From Candidatus Hydrogenedentota bacterium (GTDB lineage: Bacteria > Hydrogenedentota > Hydrogenedentia > Hydrogenedentales > CAITNO01): DNA of 64,000 bases. How positions within the stretch are numbered: position 1 is the stretch's first letter; each line of letters opens with the position of its first letter. A program made the position numbers and the translations under genes. Shown here piece after piece: positions 26,567-35,502 of this stretch. Below the pieces are notes generated by a model, which saw nothing but the letters and a program-made list of their open reading frames with translations, was not told the DNA's origin and searched no databases. The stretch is taken from NCBI GenBank assembly GCA_903893795.1, contig CAITNO010000141.1:1-64000 (forward strand), written 5' to 3'.

Positions 26567-27640
26567 ATGATCCAGCACACCTGTCCGAACTGTGGGGCGC
26601 GCCTCGACGTTCCGGACCAATACGCGGGCCAGACCGTTAAATGCGGCGGATGCGGTGCCGCCACGCTCTGCCCCATGGATTCCTGTCCGCCGTCCATTCC
26701 CGTGGTACTGGTGGAAGGGTTTGCACCGCCGCCGCCGCCCGTTCAGGAAGGCTCCAAATCCCAGGCCATCGTCAGCCTCGTCCTCGCCATTCTCGCCTTT
26801 GCCTGTGTCGGTCCGCTGGCCTCCATCCCGGCCGTTATCCTGGGCCACTTCGCCCTGTCGAACATCAACAAGGGAAAGATGCCCGCCGACGCGCGCGGTC
26901 TGGCCGTCGCAGGGCTTGTCCTCGGCTACATAAACATTGCCTTCGTGATCATCCTCATGCTGGTGCTGCCCGCCATCATGCTGCCCGCGCTGTCGCGCGC
27001 CCGTGAGGCGGCCCGCCGCTCCTCCTGCCAAAACAACCTCAAGCAGATGGGCCTCGTCTACAAAATGTTCGCCAACGAGAGCAAAGGCCAGAAGTATCCC
27101 CACCTGTCCGGCACGCCCGGCCAGTTGATGTCGGTCAAGACTGAAATCTATCCCGAATTCCTGACCGACGGCAATGTTCTGATTTGCCCGTCCATGCCTG
27201 ACGTGGGGAAGTGGCGTGACCGCAAAGAGGAGGCGATAGACGACGAGGCCTACTTCTACCTCGGCTACGCCGTCAGCGGCGACAGTGACGTTGCGGCTTT
27301 TTGCAATGCCTACAAGGAGCGCATGGCAAAGGGCCAACCCCTCGACGGCGACCTGGAAGTGCCGCAGGGAACGGGTTCGTCCGGCGGTAGCCTCATCTAT
27401 CAGTTGAGAGAAGGCGTCGAGCGCTTCTTCATCACCGACATAGGCAACCCCGCAGGCGCCGCCATGATGCAGTCAAAGATTCCCATCCTCATCGAGCGCC
27501 CCGAGAACCACATGCCCAAAGGCGGCAATGTCCTCTTCATGGACGGTCACGTGGAGTTCATCAAATACGACGGCACCCACTGGCCCATGACCGACAGAAC
27601 CATGAACGCGCTCAAAGAACTCGACGCAATGGGGAAATGA
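26567..27640 (+). CDS. zinc-ribbon, DUF4190-like and DUF1559-like prepilin-type protein
   Basis: 357 residues. N-terminal zinc ribbon CPNC-x16-CGGC, a Pro-rich linker, a transmembrane region of the DUF4190 type (SQAIVSLVLAILAFACVGPL ... LGHFALSNI ... AGLVLGYINIAFVIIL), then a prepilin-like segment LPALSRAREAARRSSCQNNLKQMGL and a C-terminal HMPKGGNVLFMDGHVEF, the H-x-DG signature of the DUF1559 family abundant in planctomycetes and relatives. Probably membrane-anchored with a periplasmic pseudopilin-like domain. AGGAGG lies upstream of the ATG. The ribbon matches those of the two element proteins at 21045 and 21723. Confidence 0.85.
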   Translation: MIQHTCPNCGARLDVPDQYAGQTVKCGGCGAATLCPMDSCPPSIPVVLVEGFAPPPPPVQEGSKSQAIVSLVLAILAFACVGPLASIPAVILGHFALSNINKGKMPADARGLAVAGLVLGYINIAFVIILMLVLPAIMLPALSRAREAARRSSCQNNLKQMGLVYKMFANESKGQKYPHLSGTPGQLMSVKTEIYPEFLTDGNVLICPSMPDVGKWRDRKEEAIDDEAYFYLGYAVSGDSDVAAFCNAYKERMAKGQPLDGDLEVPQGTGSSGGSLIYQLREGVERFFITDIGNPAGAAMMQSKIPILIERPENHMPKGGNVLFMDGHVEFIKYDGTHWPMTDRTMNALKELDAMGK

Positions 27641-27795
27641 CCTGCCGCGAGGTCATTCCCATTCATCCCATAACTCCCATGCCTCACGCTGGCAATCCCC
27701 GCCTCGTCCGCGCCATTTTGAAAAACGCCCCCGTATGTGCTAGTTTCAAGCTCCCGGCAAAGGCGTGCCGGCACGGTTTGGAGGGTCTTAGCATT

Positions 27796-28560
27796 ATGGG
27801 TGTGGATCAGATCAAGGCAAGCCTGAATCTGGGCGCGGTGCTCCAGAATCTTGCAGAATTGTGCCGGCTCGACCCGGAATCGCAGAAGCTCATCCGCGAC
27901 TGGGATGTCTGCGTCCAGTTCACCGTGTTCGCCGGGCCGAAAGCCTGGGTGGAGTTCCGCGGCGGCGAATGCCGCACCGGACTGGGCACCACCGCGCTGT
28001 CGGACGTCCATTTGGTCTTTGTCACCCCCGGTCATCTCAACGCCATGTTCGCCGGAAGTGCCATTCCCCCCATTCCGGTCAAGGGGTTCAAGCGGCTCGG
28101 TTTCCTGAAGAACGAATTCCCCCGGATCACCGCCCGGCTGGAGCATTATCTCAAGCCCGGCCCCGGCATGCTCGACGACCCCGCCTTTCTGGCGGCAAAC
28201 ACCACGCTCACGCTGCACACCGCGGCCAATGCCCTGCGCGAACTGGTGAAGACCGAACCCACGGCCGGAAAGATTGCCGCGGGCACCCCCACCGGACGGC
28301 TGCAACTCGCCGTCGGCAGTGACGGCCCGGCCGCGTGGGTCTCTTTCAGTCCCAACGGCATGGAGGTGGGTCGCGGCCGTCTGGAGCATCCCGACGCAAC
28401 CATGACCTTCCGCGACATCCCCGTGGCGCAGGGCGTGCTCTCCGGCAAGGAGGACGGACTGGCCGCCATCGGGCGCGGCGAAGTGGTCATCTGGGGCATG
28501 CTGCCGCTCATCGACAGCGCAACACTGATTATGGACCGCGTCGAGCGGTATCTTGCATGA
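27796..28560 (+). CDS. tandem SCP2-like (sterol carrier-type) protein
   Basis: 254 residues with two related halves. The first (about 1-115) contains DVHLVFVTPGHLNAMFAG; the second (about 160-254) contains GRLQLAVGSDGPAAWVSF...GRLEHPDATMTFRDIPVAQGVLSGKEDGLAAIGRGEVVIWG, an SCP2-like lipid-binding pattern. The start ATG at 27796 was chosen because the earlier open frame is not conserved in character. It lies 16 bases upstream of the aminotransferase gene and is related to the protein at 32416. It may bind a lipid or hydrophobic intermediate; function is inferred from the fold only. Confidence 0.7.
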   Translation: MGVDQIKASLNLGAVLQNLAELCRLDPESQKLIRDWDVCVQFTVFAGPKAWVEFRGGECRTGLGTTALSDVHLVFVTPGHLNAMFAGSAIPPIPVKGFKRLGFLKNEFPRITARLEHYLKPGPGMLDDPAFLAANTTLTLHTAANALRELVKTEPTAGKIAAGTPTGRLQLAVGSDGPAAWVSFSPNGMEVGRGRLEHPDATMTFRDIPVAQGVLSGKEDGLAAIGRGEVVIWGMLPLIDSATLIMDRVERYLA

Positions 28561-28576
28561 CGGAAGGGTACGGGCA

Positions 28577-29845
28577 ATGACGGCGGCAACAGGCGAGGGC
28601 GCGTCCATGACACCTTACGAATATCCAAAATCCACCGAACTGCTGGCCCGGGCCTCCAAAGTGATTCCCGGCGGCATCTACGGCCATTTCGGCCCCCCGC
28701 CCTATGTGCCCGTCAGCGCCTACCCCTTCTGGTCCGACCGGGCGCAGGGGGCGCACTTCTGGGACGTCGATGGCAACCGCTTCATCGACTACATGTGCGC
28801 CTACGGCCCCATGATCCTCGGCTACGCCAATCCCGTTGTCGATGCTGCCTACAAGGCGCAGATGGAGCAGGCCGACTCCAACTCCCTCTGTTCCCCCCGC
28901 ATGATTGAACTGGCCGAACTGATGGTCGACATGATTCCCATCGCCGACTGGGCCTTCTTCGCCAAGAACGGCGCCGACATGACCAACCTGGCCGTCATGA
29001 CCGCCCGCGCGGCCACCAACCGAAAAAAGATCATCGCCATCAAGGGCGGCTACCACGGCACCACCCCCTGGATGCAGGGCCCCGGCCACCACGGCCTGAC
29101 CGACGACGACCTCAACCACATCATCCGCATACCCTTCAACGACATCGTTGCCCTGGAGCGCGCCATCTCGCAGTATCCGAACGATGTGGCCGGATTCATT
29201 TCCTCCCCCTACCACCACCCGATCTTCACCGACAATGAGCTGCCCGCACCCGGCTACTGGCAGCAGGTGCAGGCCCTGCTAAAGAAGAACGGCATCGTCT
29301 TCATCATCGACGACGTGCGCGCCGGGTTCCGCGTGAACCTCGGCGGCACCTGCGAGCAGTACGGTTTCAAGCCCGATCTCATCGCCTTCTGCAAGGCCAT
29401 CGGCAACGGCTACCCCATCTCCGCCCTCGTCGGCACCGAGGCGCTGCGCAACGACGTCTCCAAGGTCTTCCACACCGGCAGCTACTGGTTCAGTGCGGGA
29501 CCCATGGCCGCGGCCATCGCCACCCTCACCGAACTGCGCCGTATCGACGGTCCCAAGATCCTGCGCGAGACCGGCGAGAAACTCGCCAAGGGCATGATCG
29601 ACGTCGCCGCCAGCCACGGCTACACCATCAAGGTCAGCGGCGAACCCTCCATGATGTATGTTCGCATCACCGACGATCCCACGCTCATGCTCCAGCAGGC
29701 CTGGTGCGGCGAATGCACCCGCCGGGGCGCATTCTTCACCTCCCATCACAACTGGTTCGTCTCCACCGCCCACACCGATGAGGACATCCAGGAAACATTG
29801 CGAATCTGTGACGAAGCATTCAAAGCAGTGAAGAAGACCGCTTAG
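28577..29845 (+). CDS. class III PLP-dependent aminotransferase (GSA aminomutase-like)
   Basis: 422 residues. Resembles glutamate-1-semialdehyde aminomutases: YPKSTELLARASKVIPGGIYG start, DVDGNRFIDYMCAYGP, FAKNGADMTNLAVMTAR, KGGYHGTTPWM, IIDDVRAGFR with the PLP-ring Asp and FCKAIGNGYPISA with the Schiff-base Lys. It lacks features that would make it HemL itself and more likely aminates a keto sugar or keto acid. GGAAGG lies 9 bases before the ATG at 28577; an ATG at 28607 is an alternative. First enzyme of the SCP2/transketolase cluster. Confidence 0.88.
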   Translation: MTAATGEGASMTPYEYPKSTELLARASKVIPGGIYGHFGPPPYVPVSAYPFWSDRAQGAHFWDVDGNRFIDYMCAYGPMILGYANPVVDAAYKAQMEQADSNSLCSPRMIELAELMVDMIPIADWAFFAKNGADMTNLAVMTARAATNRKKIIAIKGGYHGTTPWMQGPGHHGLTDDDLNHIIRIPFNDIVALERAISQYPNDVAGFISSPYHHPIFTDNELPAPGYWQQVQALLKKNGIVFIIDDVRAGFRVNLGGTCEQYGFKPDLIAFCKAIGNGYPISALVGTEALRNDVSKVFHTGSYWFSAGPMAAAIATLTELRRIDGPKILRETGEKLAKGMIDVAASHGYTIKVSGEPSMMYVRITDDPTLMLQQAWCGECTRRGAFFTSHHNWFVSTAHTDEDIQETLRICDEAFKAVKKTA

Positions 29846-29898
29846 AATCCAGAATAGAAGACCGAAAGGCGAATACAGAAGGAATATAGAAAGAAACA

Positions 29899-30267
29899 AT
29901 GGAAACCCGGCCGCGAGCAAGGTCTTTTGAGGACCTTATTGTGTGGCAGAAAGCGCATGCCTTTGTGCTGGAAACCTACATCTTTACGCGCGGTTTTCCC
30001 AATGATGAACGGTTTGGACTGACATCACAATTGAGACGCGCAGCCGTCTCGATTGCGGCAAACATGGCAGAAGGTTTCAAGAAAAAGGGAAAGGCGGACA
30101 AGGCCCGTTTTTCAACATTGCCCAAGGCTCCGCCGAGGAGTGTCGTTACTATATGATACTGGCCAAGGACTTGAATTACGGTGACTCCAGCAGCCTGTCA
30201 CAACAGATTGCGGAGGTAAGCAAACTTCTTGAGTCCTATCTGTGTGCCATAATCGATTCCAACCACT
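29899..30267 (+). pseudogene. four-helix-bundle protein (23S rRNA intervening sequence type), frameshifted
   Basis: The first frame begins METRPRARSFEDLIVWQKAH and reads LRRAAVSIAANMAEGF, the hallmark of the IVP/four-helix-bundle family. At a T5 run (30108-30112) the frame is lost; the +1-restored frame continues IAQGSAEECRYYMILAKDL, ILSKL-type helix and ends SNH at a stop at 30265-30267. One missing T explains it. Total restored length (about 122 residues) is normal. It could be a sequencing error in the homopolymer or a genuine decayed gene. It sits between the aminotransferase and transketolase genes. Confidence 0.8.
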
Positions 30268-30558
30268 GAGGTTGACCTGATAGAGCTTCGGTGTGTCGAA
30301 GACAAAAGTTGAACATGGTGGATTTTTGGAGACGGTCATGGAATGGCCGCGCTTTCCGTCCGACTAGAACTAGGCGGAAGGAAGGCACGCCGGAGATGCC
30401 CTATTCATTCGTGTTCACGACTCTCTGAGGCATCTTCCAGATTCCGCATTCCTTTGTCTTCATTTTTCTGGGTTCTGACTTCTGTCTTCTTCCGTCTTCT
30501 TGTTTTTGTCTTTCATTCTGGCTTCTGGATTCTGGATTCCAATAAAGGTTAATCACTC
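30268..30558. other. spacer between the four-helix-bundle gene and transketolase
   Basis: 291 bases with no gene. It contains CT-rich stretches and the ATTCTGG-type repeat near 30509-30540, also seen between glmM and pdxJ. Confidence 0.5.
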
Positions 30559-31389
30559 ATGCCATTGACTGATCAAGAACTCAAGGATCTCTCCCGCACC
30601 GCCGCCAAGGTGCGGCGGGATATGGTTGATGTTACCGGATGGTCCGGCGGAGCGCACATCGGCGGCTCTTTGAGCATGGCCGATATACTGGTGCTGCTCT
30701 ACTGGAAATACATGCGCATTGATCCGGCAAAGCCGGATTGGGAAGACCGTGACCGCTTTGTCCTCAGCAAAGGCCACGGTGGCATGGGCCACGCGGTCGT
30801 CCTGGCCAACCGCGGCTACTTTCCCATGGAAGACCTCAAGAGCTTCAACGAAACCGGCTCAAAACTGGGCATGCACCTCGACAGCCACAAGGCCGTCGGG
30901 TGCGAGATTTCCACCGGTTCCATGGGCCACGGACTCTGCCAGGCCGTTGGCCTGGCGCTTGGGGCCAGGGTGCTCAAGAAAGACTGGCGCACCTTCGTCA
31001 TCATCGGCGACGGCGAGAGCGACGAGGGCTCCATCTGGGAGGCGGCCATGTCCGCCGCCCACTACAAGACCGGCAACCTCATCGCCTTCCTCGACCGCAA
31101 CCACTACATGATCGACGGCAACACGGAAAAAATCATGTCGCTGGAACCTTTCGCTGACAAATGGCGCGCATTCGGCTGGGAAACCATAGAGGTGAGCGGC
31201 CATGATCTCAAGGCCCTGTCCGGAGCCATCGAGTTTGCCCTGGACTACAAGAAGGGTCCCGTTATGCTCCTCTGCGAGACGGTGAAAGGAAAAGGCGTGG
31301 ACTTTATGGAAGGCAAGGCCGCCTGGCACTACGGCGGTCTCGGCGCGGACCTGGTCGAGAAGGCCAAAGCCTCGATAGGGGAGGGCTGA
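30559..31389 (+). CDS. transketolase N-terminal subunit
   Basis: 276 residues covering only the thiamine pyrophosphate/Mg-binding half of transketolase: GGAHIGGSLSMADILVLLYW, LSKGHGGMGHAV, GSMGHGLCQAVGLALGA and the TPP motif GDGESDEGSIWEA. Split transketolases pair with a separate C-terminal subunit, here encoded 3 bases downstream. They transfer two-carbon ketol units between sugars or act on DXP-like or other donor ketoses. Part of the cluster that starts at 27796. Confidence 0.93.
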   Translation: MPLTDQELKDLSRTAAKVRRDMVDVTGWSGGAHIGGSLSMADILVLLYWKYMRIDPAKPDWEDRDRFVLSKGHGGMGHAVVLANRGYFPMEDLKSFNETGSKLGMHLDSHKAVGCEISTGSMGHGLCQAVGLALGARVLKKDWRTFVIIGDGESDEGSIWEAAMSAAHYKTGNLIAFLDRNHYMIDGNTEKIMSLEPFADKWRAFGWETIEVSGHDLKALSGAIEFALDYKKGPVMLLCETVKGKGVDFMEGKAAWHYGGLGADLVEKAKASIGEG

Positions 31390-31392
31390 ACC

Positions 31393-32412
31393 ATGGCAAA
31401 GGCTGAAAGCACCGTTACCTGGACCGTCTACGACGCCCTCAAAATGAGCGCCCGCGAAATCTACGGCGTTGTCCTCACCGACCTCGGCGGCGTCAATCCC
31501 AATATCGTCGGCCTCTCCGCCGACCTCGCCAAATCAACGCAGATTGGCGCCTTCGGCGACAAGTTCCCCGACCGCTTCTTCAATTTCGGCATCGCCGAGC
31601 AGAACATGTTCGGCGTCGCCGCGGGCATGGCCAAGGCCGGGCTGCTGCCCTTCGTCTCCACCTTCTCCGCCTTCGCCTCCATGCGCGCCTGCGAGTTCCT
31701 GCGCACCGACATCTGCTACCAGAACCTCAATGTCAAGGTCATCGCCACCCACGGCGGCACCTCCTTCGGCTCGGCCGGTTCCACCCACCACGCCTTCGAG
31801 GACCTGTCCATCGTGCGGGCCTTCCCGAACCTGACGGTCATCGTTCCGGCCGACGGTTTCGAAACCGCCCAGGCCGTCAAGAAGTGCATGGACATCAACG
31901 GCCCGGTCTACATCCGCATCGGCCGCGGCTTCGAGCCCTCGGCCTATGCCGCCGAGGACGACACCTTTGAGATCGGCAAGGCCGTCGAGATGCACCCCGG
32001 CACCGACATCACCGTCATCGCCTGCGGCCCCACCGTCTTCCAGGCGCTGGAGGCGGCCAAAATCCTCCAGACCGACGGCGGCGTCAGCGTCCGCGTGCTC
32101 AACATGCACACCATCAAGCCTATCGACAAAGAGGCGATCCTCAAGGCCGTCACCGACACGCGCCGCATCCTCACCGTCGAGGACCACAACGTCATCGGCG
32201 GGCTCGGCTCCGCCGTGGCCGACGTGATTGCCGGCAGCGGAAAAGGCTGCGCCTTCGAGAAGGTCGGCATCCCCGACGTGTTCACCCCCCACGGATATCC
32301 CGAAGATCTCATGCACCTGTACAAGACCGACACCGACGGCATCATTGAAAAGGTGCGCGAGATTCTGGGACGCGATTTTGAGGCCGACGAGGACTGGGAA
32401 GACGAGGTGTAG
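31393..32412 (+). CDS. transketolase C-terminal subunit
   Basis: 339 residues, the pyrimidine-binding and C-terminal domains of transketolase: FFNFGIAEQNMFGVAAGMAKAG with the catalytic Glu, THGGTSFGSAGSTHHAFEDL, VIVPADGFETAQAV and the C-terminal domain VLNMHTIKPIDKEAI ... VEDHNVIGGLGSAVADV. It pairs with the N-terminal subunit encoded immediately upstream (3-base gap) and is followed 3 bases later by an SCP2-like gene, so all three are almost certainly cotranscribed. Confidence 0.93.
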   Translation: MAKAESTVTWTVYDALKMSAREIYGVVLTDLGGVNPNIVGLSADLAKSTQIGAFGDKFPDRFFNFGIAEQNMFGVAAGMAKAGLLPFVSTFSAFASMRACEFLRTDICYQNLNVKVIATHGGTSFGSAGSTHHAFEDLSIVRAFPNLTVIVPADGFETAQAVKKCMDINGPVYIRIGRGFEPSAYAAEDDTFEIGKAVEMHPGTDITVIACGPTVFQALEAAKILQTDGGVSVRVLNMHTIKPIDKEAILKAVTDTRRILTVEDHNVIGGLGSAVADVIAGSGKGCAFEKVGIPDVFTPHGYPEDLMHLYKTDTDGIIEKVREILGRDFEADEDWEDEV

Positions 32413-32415
32413 ACG

Positions 32416-33207
32416 ATGGCGACAAGCGAAGACCTGCTCACCGCGCGCATCGTGCTGCGCGCCGTATTGCCCCTGATAAAAGTCATGGTCGAGGACGACC
32501 CGAAGAAACGCGCCCAGTTCGAGGGCCTCTCCGGCACCATCCAGTTCTCCGCCCGCGACGAGTCCGGCCCTGTCGGCGCCCATATCCGCTTCGACAACGG
32601 CGCCTTCATGCTCGTCCATGCGCTGATCGACAAGCCCGACATCCATTTCGTCTTTTCCAGCGTGGCCAAGATGAACGCCATGTTCCGCGGCAAGCCCGTC
32701 CTGCCCGCGCTCGGCCCCCTGCTGCAGGGCGCCTTCGGCCATTTCGGCCTGCTGGTAAAAACCTTCGGTCTGCTCCTCGGCCTCAAACTGCTCATGCCCG
32801 ACGCCAAACCCAAGACGGCCGAATTGAAACGCCTCAAGGTCAAAATGACCCTCTACATGGTTTCCACCGCGCTCAGCCAGTTGAACAAGTTCGGCGACCC
32901 CGAAATGGTCAAGTGGACCACCAAGCAGCCCGAGCGCATCTACCAGTGGACCGTCACCGGCACCGACATCGCCTGCTACCTCAAAATAAAGGCCGGCCAG
33001 ACCAAGGCCGGCCGCGGCATGTACGAACGCCGCCAGCCCTTCGTCCACATGAAATTCGCCGGCGTCGACGAGGCCCTGCCCATCCTCGGCAACCAAATCC
33101 CCATCGTCGACGCCATGACCAAGGGCATGGTCGTCAACGACGGTTCCCCCGAATACGGCTCCCGCATCGGCGACTTCATGCAGCGCATCGCCAACCTGCT
33201 GGTGTAA
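32416..33207 (+). CDS. SCP2-like protein, second copy in the cluster
   Basis: 263 residues. GTIQFSARDESGPVGAHIRFDNGAF followed by DIHFVFSSVAKMNAMFRGKPVLPALGPL matches the first-half pattern of the 27796 protein (D-(I/V)-H-hydrophobic-VF-x(n)-NAMF-x-G). A hydrophobic helix-rich middle (LLVKTFGLLLGLKLLM) is followed by a second beta-rich part. Located 3 bases downstream of the transketolase C subunit. Possibly a lipid carrier or scaffold for the pathway; no catalytic motif is visible. Confidence 0.68.
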   Translation: MATSEDLLTARIVLRAVLPLIKVMVEDDPKKRAQFEGLSGTIQFSARDESGPVGAHIRFDNGAFMLVHALIDKPDIHFVFSSVAKMNAMFRGKPVLPALGPLLQGAFGHFGLLVKTFGLLLGLKLLMPDAKPKTAELKRLKVKMTLYMVSTALSQLNKFGDPEMVKWTTKQPERIYQWTVTGTDIACYLKIKAGQTKAGRGMYERRQPFVHMKFAGVDEALPILGNQIPIVDAMTKGMVVNDGSPEYGSRIGDFMQRIANLLV

Positions 33208-33243
33208 GTGCCACGAGTCCCCCATGTCCGCCCATGCGTGCAT

Positions 33244-33272
33244 TACTGGAAGCGCCGGCATCTCTGCCGGCT
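33244..33272 (+). repeat. TACTGGGAGCGCCGGC hairpin repeat, copy 1
   Basis: TACTGGAAGCGCCGGCATCT followed by CTGCCGGCT; GCCGGC arms around a 6-base loop. Related copies at 35194, 44383 and 44712. Confidence 0.75.
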
Positions 33273-33418
33273 CTTCGCCCTTTACCGGGTCCAAGAAAGC
33301 CGCCGGGGGACTGGCTCACGTTTCCGCCCAAGGCGAAGGGACGGCAGTACTGTCGCGTATCGGAAACGGGTGCCTGTAAGAGAGCAGGAAAAATCCAGCA
33401 TTCAGCAGTAGTAAATAT

Positions 33419-33437
33419 CCCCCGGCAAAGCCGGGGG
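33419..33437. repeat. 8-bp stem, 3-base loop palindrome
   Basis: CCCCCGGC-AAA-GCCGGGGG, 133 bases before the sulfatase start. No T run follows. Confidence 0.6.
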
Positions 33438-33569
33438 AACTCCCAATTGGAATAGATGCGTTCGCCCTGGCCCCAACATGCTATGCTCATGTTGACTGGG
33501 TTTCGCCACCTTCCATGAAGGCCATGGTAATGCGTCATACACGGCGACAAACGCATCGAGGAGAACCGC

Positions 33570-35156
33570 ATGCAGTACGGAACAACGCGCCGCGACTTCT
33601 TGAAAACCACGGTGGGCACCGCCGCGCTGGCCGCGCTGACGTGCACCTTTGCCTCCCCCGCCCGGGCCGGGGAAAAGGCCAGGCCCAACATCGTCTACAT
33701 CCTTGCCGATGACCTCGGCTACGGCGATGTGAACTGCCTCAACCCCGAATCAAAAATACCAACGCCCAACATTGACCGCATCGGCAAAGAGGGCATGATC
33801 TTCACCGACGCCCATGCGGGCGCCGCGCTCTGCACCCCCACCCGCTACGGCATCCTCACCGGAAGATACAGTTGGCGCTCCAAACTCAAATGCAGCGTCC
33901 TCGACGGCTATTCCCCCCCGCTCATCGACCGCGGCCGCATGACCGTCGCCTCCATGCTCAAGACCCAGGGCTACCACACGGCCTGCGTCGGCAAATGGCA
34001 TCTGGGCCTGCAATGGGGCACCACCAAGGGCACCCGTCCCGGCCCCGCCAACATCGACTACACCAAGCCCGTCGCCGACGGCCCCGTGGCCCTGGGCTTC
34101 GACTACTACTACGGCATCCCTGCCTCGCTCGACATGGTCCCCTATGTCTACATCGAAAACGACCGCATCGAGGCCGCGCCCACCGAAAAGGCCGAAGCCA
34201 GCGAAAAACCCGCCTACTACCGTGCCGGACCGATGGCCCCCGGCTTCAGCCACCGCGACACCCTCCCCCACCTCACCCAAAAGGCGGTGGAGTGCATCGA
34301 CAAGCACGCGGCCGCCAAAGACGGCAAGCCCCTCTTCCTCTACTTCCCCCTCACCGCGCCCCACACCCCCATCATGCCCACCCCCGAATTCGAGGGAAAG
34401 AGCAAAGCGGGCGTCTACGGCGATTTCGTCTGCGAGGCCGACGGAAGCGTGGGCCAGATCCTCGAGGCGCTGGAGCGCAACGGCATGGCCGAAAACACAC
34501 TCATTATGTTCGCCAGCGACAACGGTGCCTCGCCCTCGGCCGACTTCAAAAAGCTCCACGAAATGGGCCACGAACCGAACTACCATTTCCGCGGCCACAA
34601 ATCCCAGATTTGGGAAGGCGGCCACCGCATCCCCTTCGTTGCCCGCTGGCCCAAACAGATCAAGCCCGGTTCCAACTGCGACCACACCGTCTGCCTCACC
34701 GACCTCATGGCCACCGCCGCCGAAATCACCGGCGCCGTCCTGCCCGACAACGCCGCCGAGGACAGCGTAAGCCTCCTCTCCACCCTGCGCGGCCAGGCCG
34801 CACAGCCCGTCCGCGAGGCCGTCGTGCACCAGTCCGGCGGCGGCAACCTCTCCATCCGCCAAGGCCAATGGAAACTCGAATGCTGCCCCGGCGGCGGCGA
34901 AAACAACAACGCCAAACCCGGCAAAGACGCACAGCCCGGTTCGCCCCCCGTCCAGCTCTACGACCTCAGCGCCGACATCGGCGAACAGGCCAACCTGCAG
35001 GATAAGCACCCCGAAGTGGTCGAGCGCCTCACCAAACTCCTGCAAAAGTACATCGACGACGGCCGCAGCACCCCCGGCAAGCCCCAGCAAAACGAAGGCA
35101 AAACCAGCATATGGGGCCCCGGCCCAAACAAAGATCTCCAAACAGACGGAATGTAG
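33570..35156 (+). CDS. secreted sulfatase (formylglycine-dependent), Tat-type signal
   Basis: 528 residues. Tat-like signal TTRRDFLKTTVGTAALAAL, then the S1 sulfatase domain: metal site VYILADDLGYGD (Asp47-Asp48), formylglycine motif CTPTR (Cys88) with LTGRY, GKWHLGLQWG, and SDNGASP. C-T-P-T-R fits CxPxR, so maturation needs a formylglycine-generating enzyme or anSME that is not in this window. It would remove sulfate esters from polysaccharides in the periplasm. The C-terminus is Lys/Asn-rich. Followed by a short spacer and the small membrane protein gene. Confidence 0.93.
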   Translation: MQYGTTRRDFLKTTVGTAALAALTCTFASPARAGEKARPNIVYILADDLGYGDVNCLNPESKIPTPNIDRIGKEGMIFTDAHAGAALCTPTRYGILTGRYSWRSKLKCSVLDGYSPPLIDRGRMTVASMLKTQGYHTACVGKWHLGLQWGTTKGTRPGPANIDYTKPVADGPVALGFDYYYGIPASLDMVPYVYIENDRIEAAPTEKAEASEKPAYYRAGPMAPGFSHRDTLPHLTQKAVECIDKHAAAKDGKPLFLYFPLTAPHTPIMPTPEFEGKSKAGVYGDFVCEADGSVGQILEALERNGMAENTLIMFASDNGASPSADFKKLHEMGHEPNYHFRGHKSQIWEGGHRIPFVARWPKQIKPGSNCDHTVCLTDLMATAAEITGAVLPDNAAEDSVSLLSTLRGQAAQPVREAVVHQSGGGNLSIRQGQWKLECCPGGGENNNAKPGKDAQPGSPPVQLYDLSADIGEQANLQDKHPEVVERLTKLLQKYIDDGRSTPGKPQQNEGKTSIWGPGPNKDLQTDGM

Positions 35157-35193
35157 CCGGTCTAAATATGCAAGCGCCCCACGGGGAGCGCCC

Positions 35194-35221
35194 TACTGGG
35201 AGCGCCGGCGTCTCGCCGGCT
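35194..35221 (+). repeat. TACTGGGAGCGCCGGC hairpin repeat, copy 2
   Basis: TACTGGGAGCGCCGGCGTCT followed by CGCCGGCT, between the sulfatase and the next small gene. Confidence 0.78.
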
Positions 35222-35277
35222 GACCCCGGCGCAAACCCTTGGACGCAAGACAAATCGAGGTCATGGGAGACACACAC

Positions 35278-35457
35278 ATGAGTTCACAAAAATCAGAACG
35301 CGAAGGCATCGGCTGCGGCGTCTTCCTCATCCTCGTCGGCGTCGGACTCTTCGCCGAGCGCATGGGATGGTTCCCCTTCAGCACCGTCTGGTTTCTCCCC
35401 GCCGCCTTCGTGGCATGGGGCTGCGCCGAAATCTACGAAGCTCTGCGCACCAAGTGA
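35278..35457 (+). CDS. small membrane protein (LiaI/LiaF-TM-like)
   Basis: 59 residues with two transmembrane helices (GVFLILVGVGLFAERMGW and VWFLPAAFVAWGCAEIY). The G-x-FLIL-x-G-x-G-LF-E-R-x-G pattern resembles the small LiaI/LiaF-type membrane domain. The ATG at 35278 has GGGAG 8 bases upstream; an ATG at 35263 is less likely. It lies 45 bases before the BNR_4 gene. Function unknown. Confidence 0.65.
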   Translation: MSSQKSEREGIGCGVFLILVGVGLFAERMGWFPFSTVWFLPAAFVAWGCAEIYEALRTK

Positions 35458-35502
35458 AACACCCCCGCTCTGCGCAAACGCCAACGCTCGGAGACCACTA
35501 AA

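Larger units (their letters stand above)
33208..33569. other. intergenic region between the transketolase cluster and the sulfatase
   Basis: 362 bases with no supportable gene. It carries a GCCGGC hairpin repeat (33244-33272) and a perfect CCCCCGGC-AAA-GCCGGGGG hairpin (33419-33437). Confidence 0.6.

Noticed and set aside
29899..30267. evidence for a nearby rRNA operon from the 23S intervening-sequence-type protein
   Set aside because: Members of this four-helix-bundle family are common away from rRNA genes, and no rRNA sequence is present in the window.
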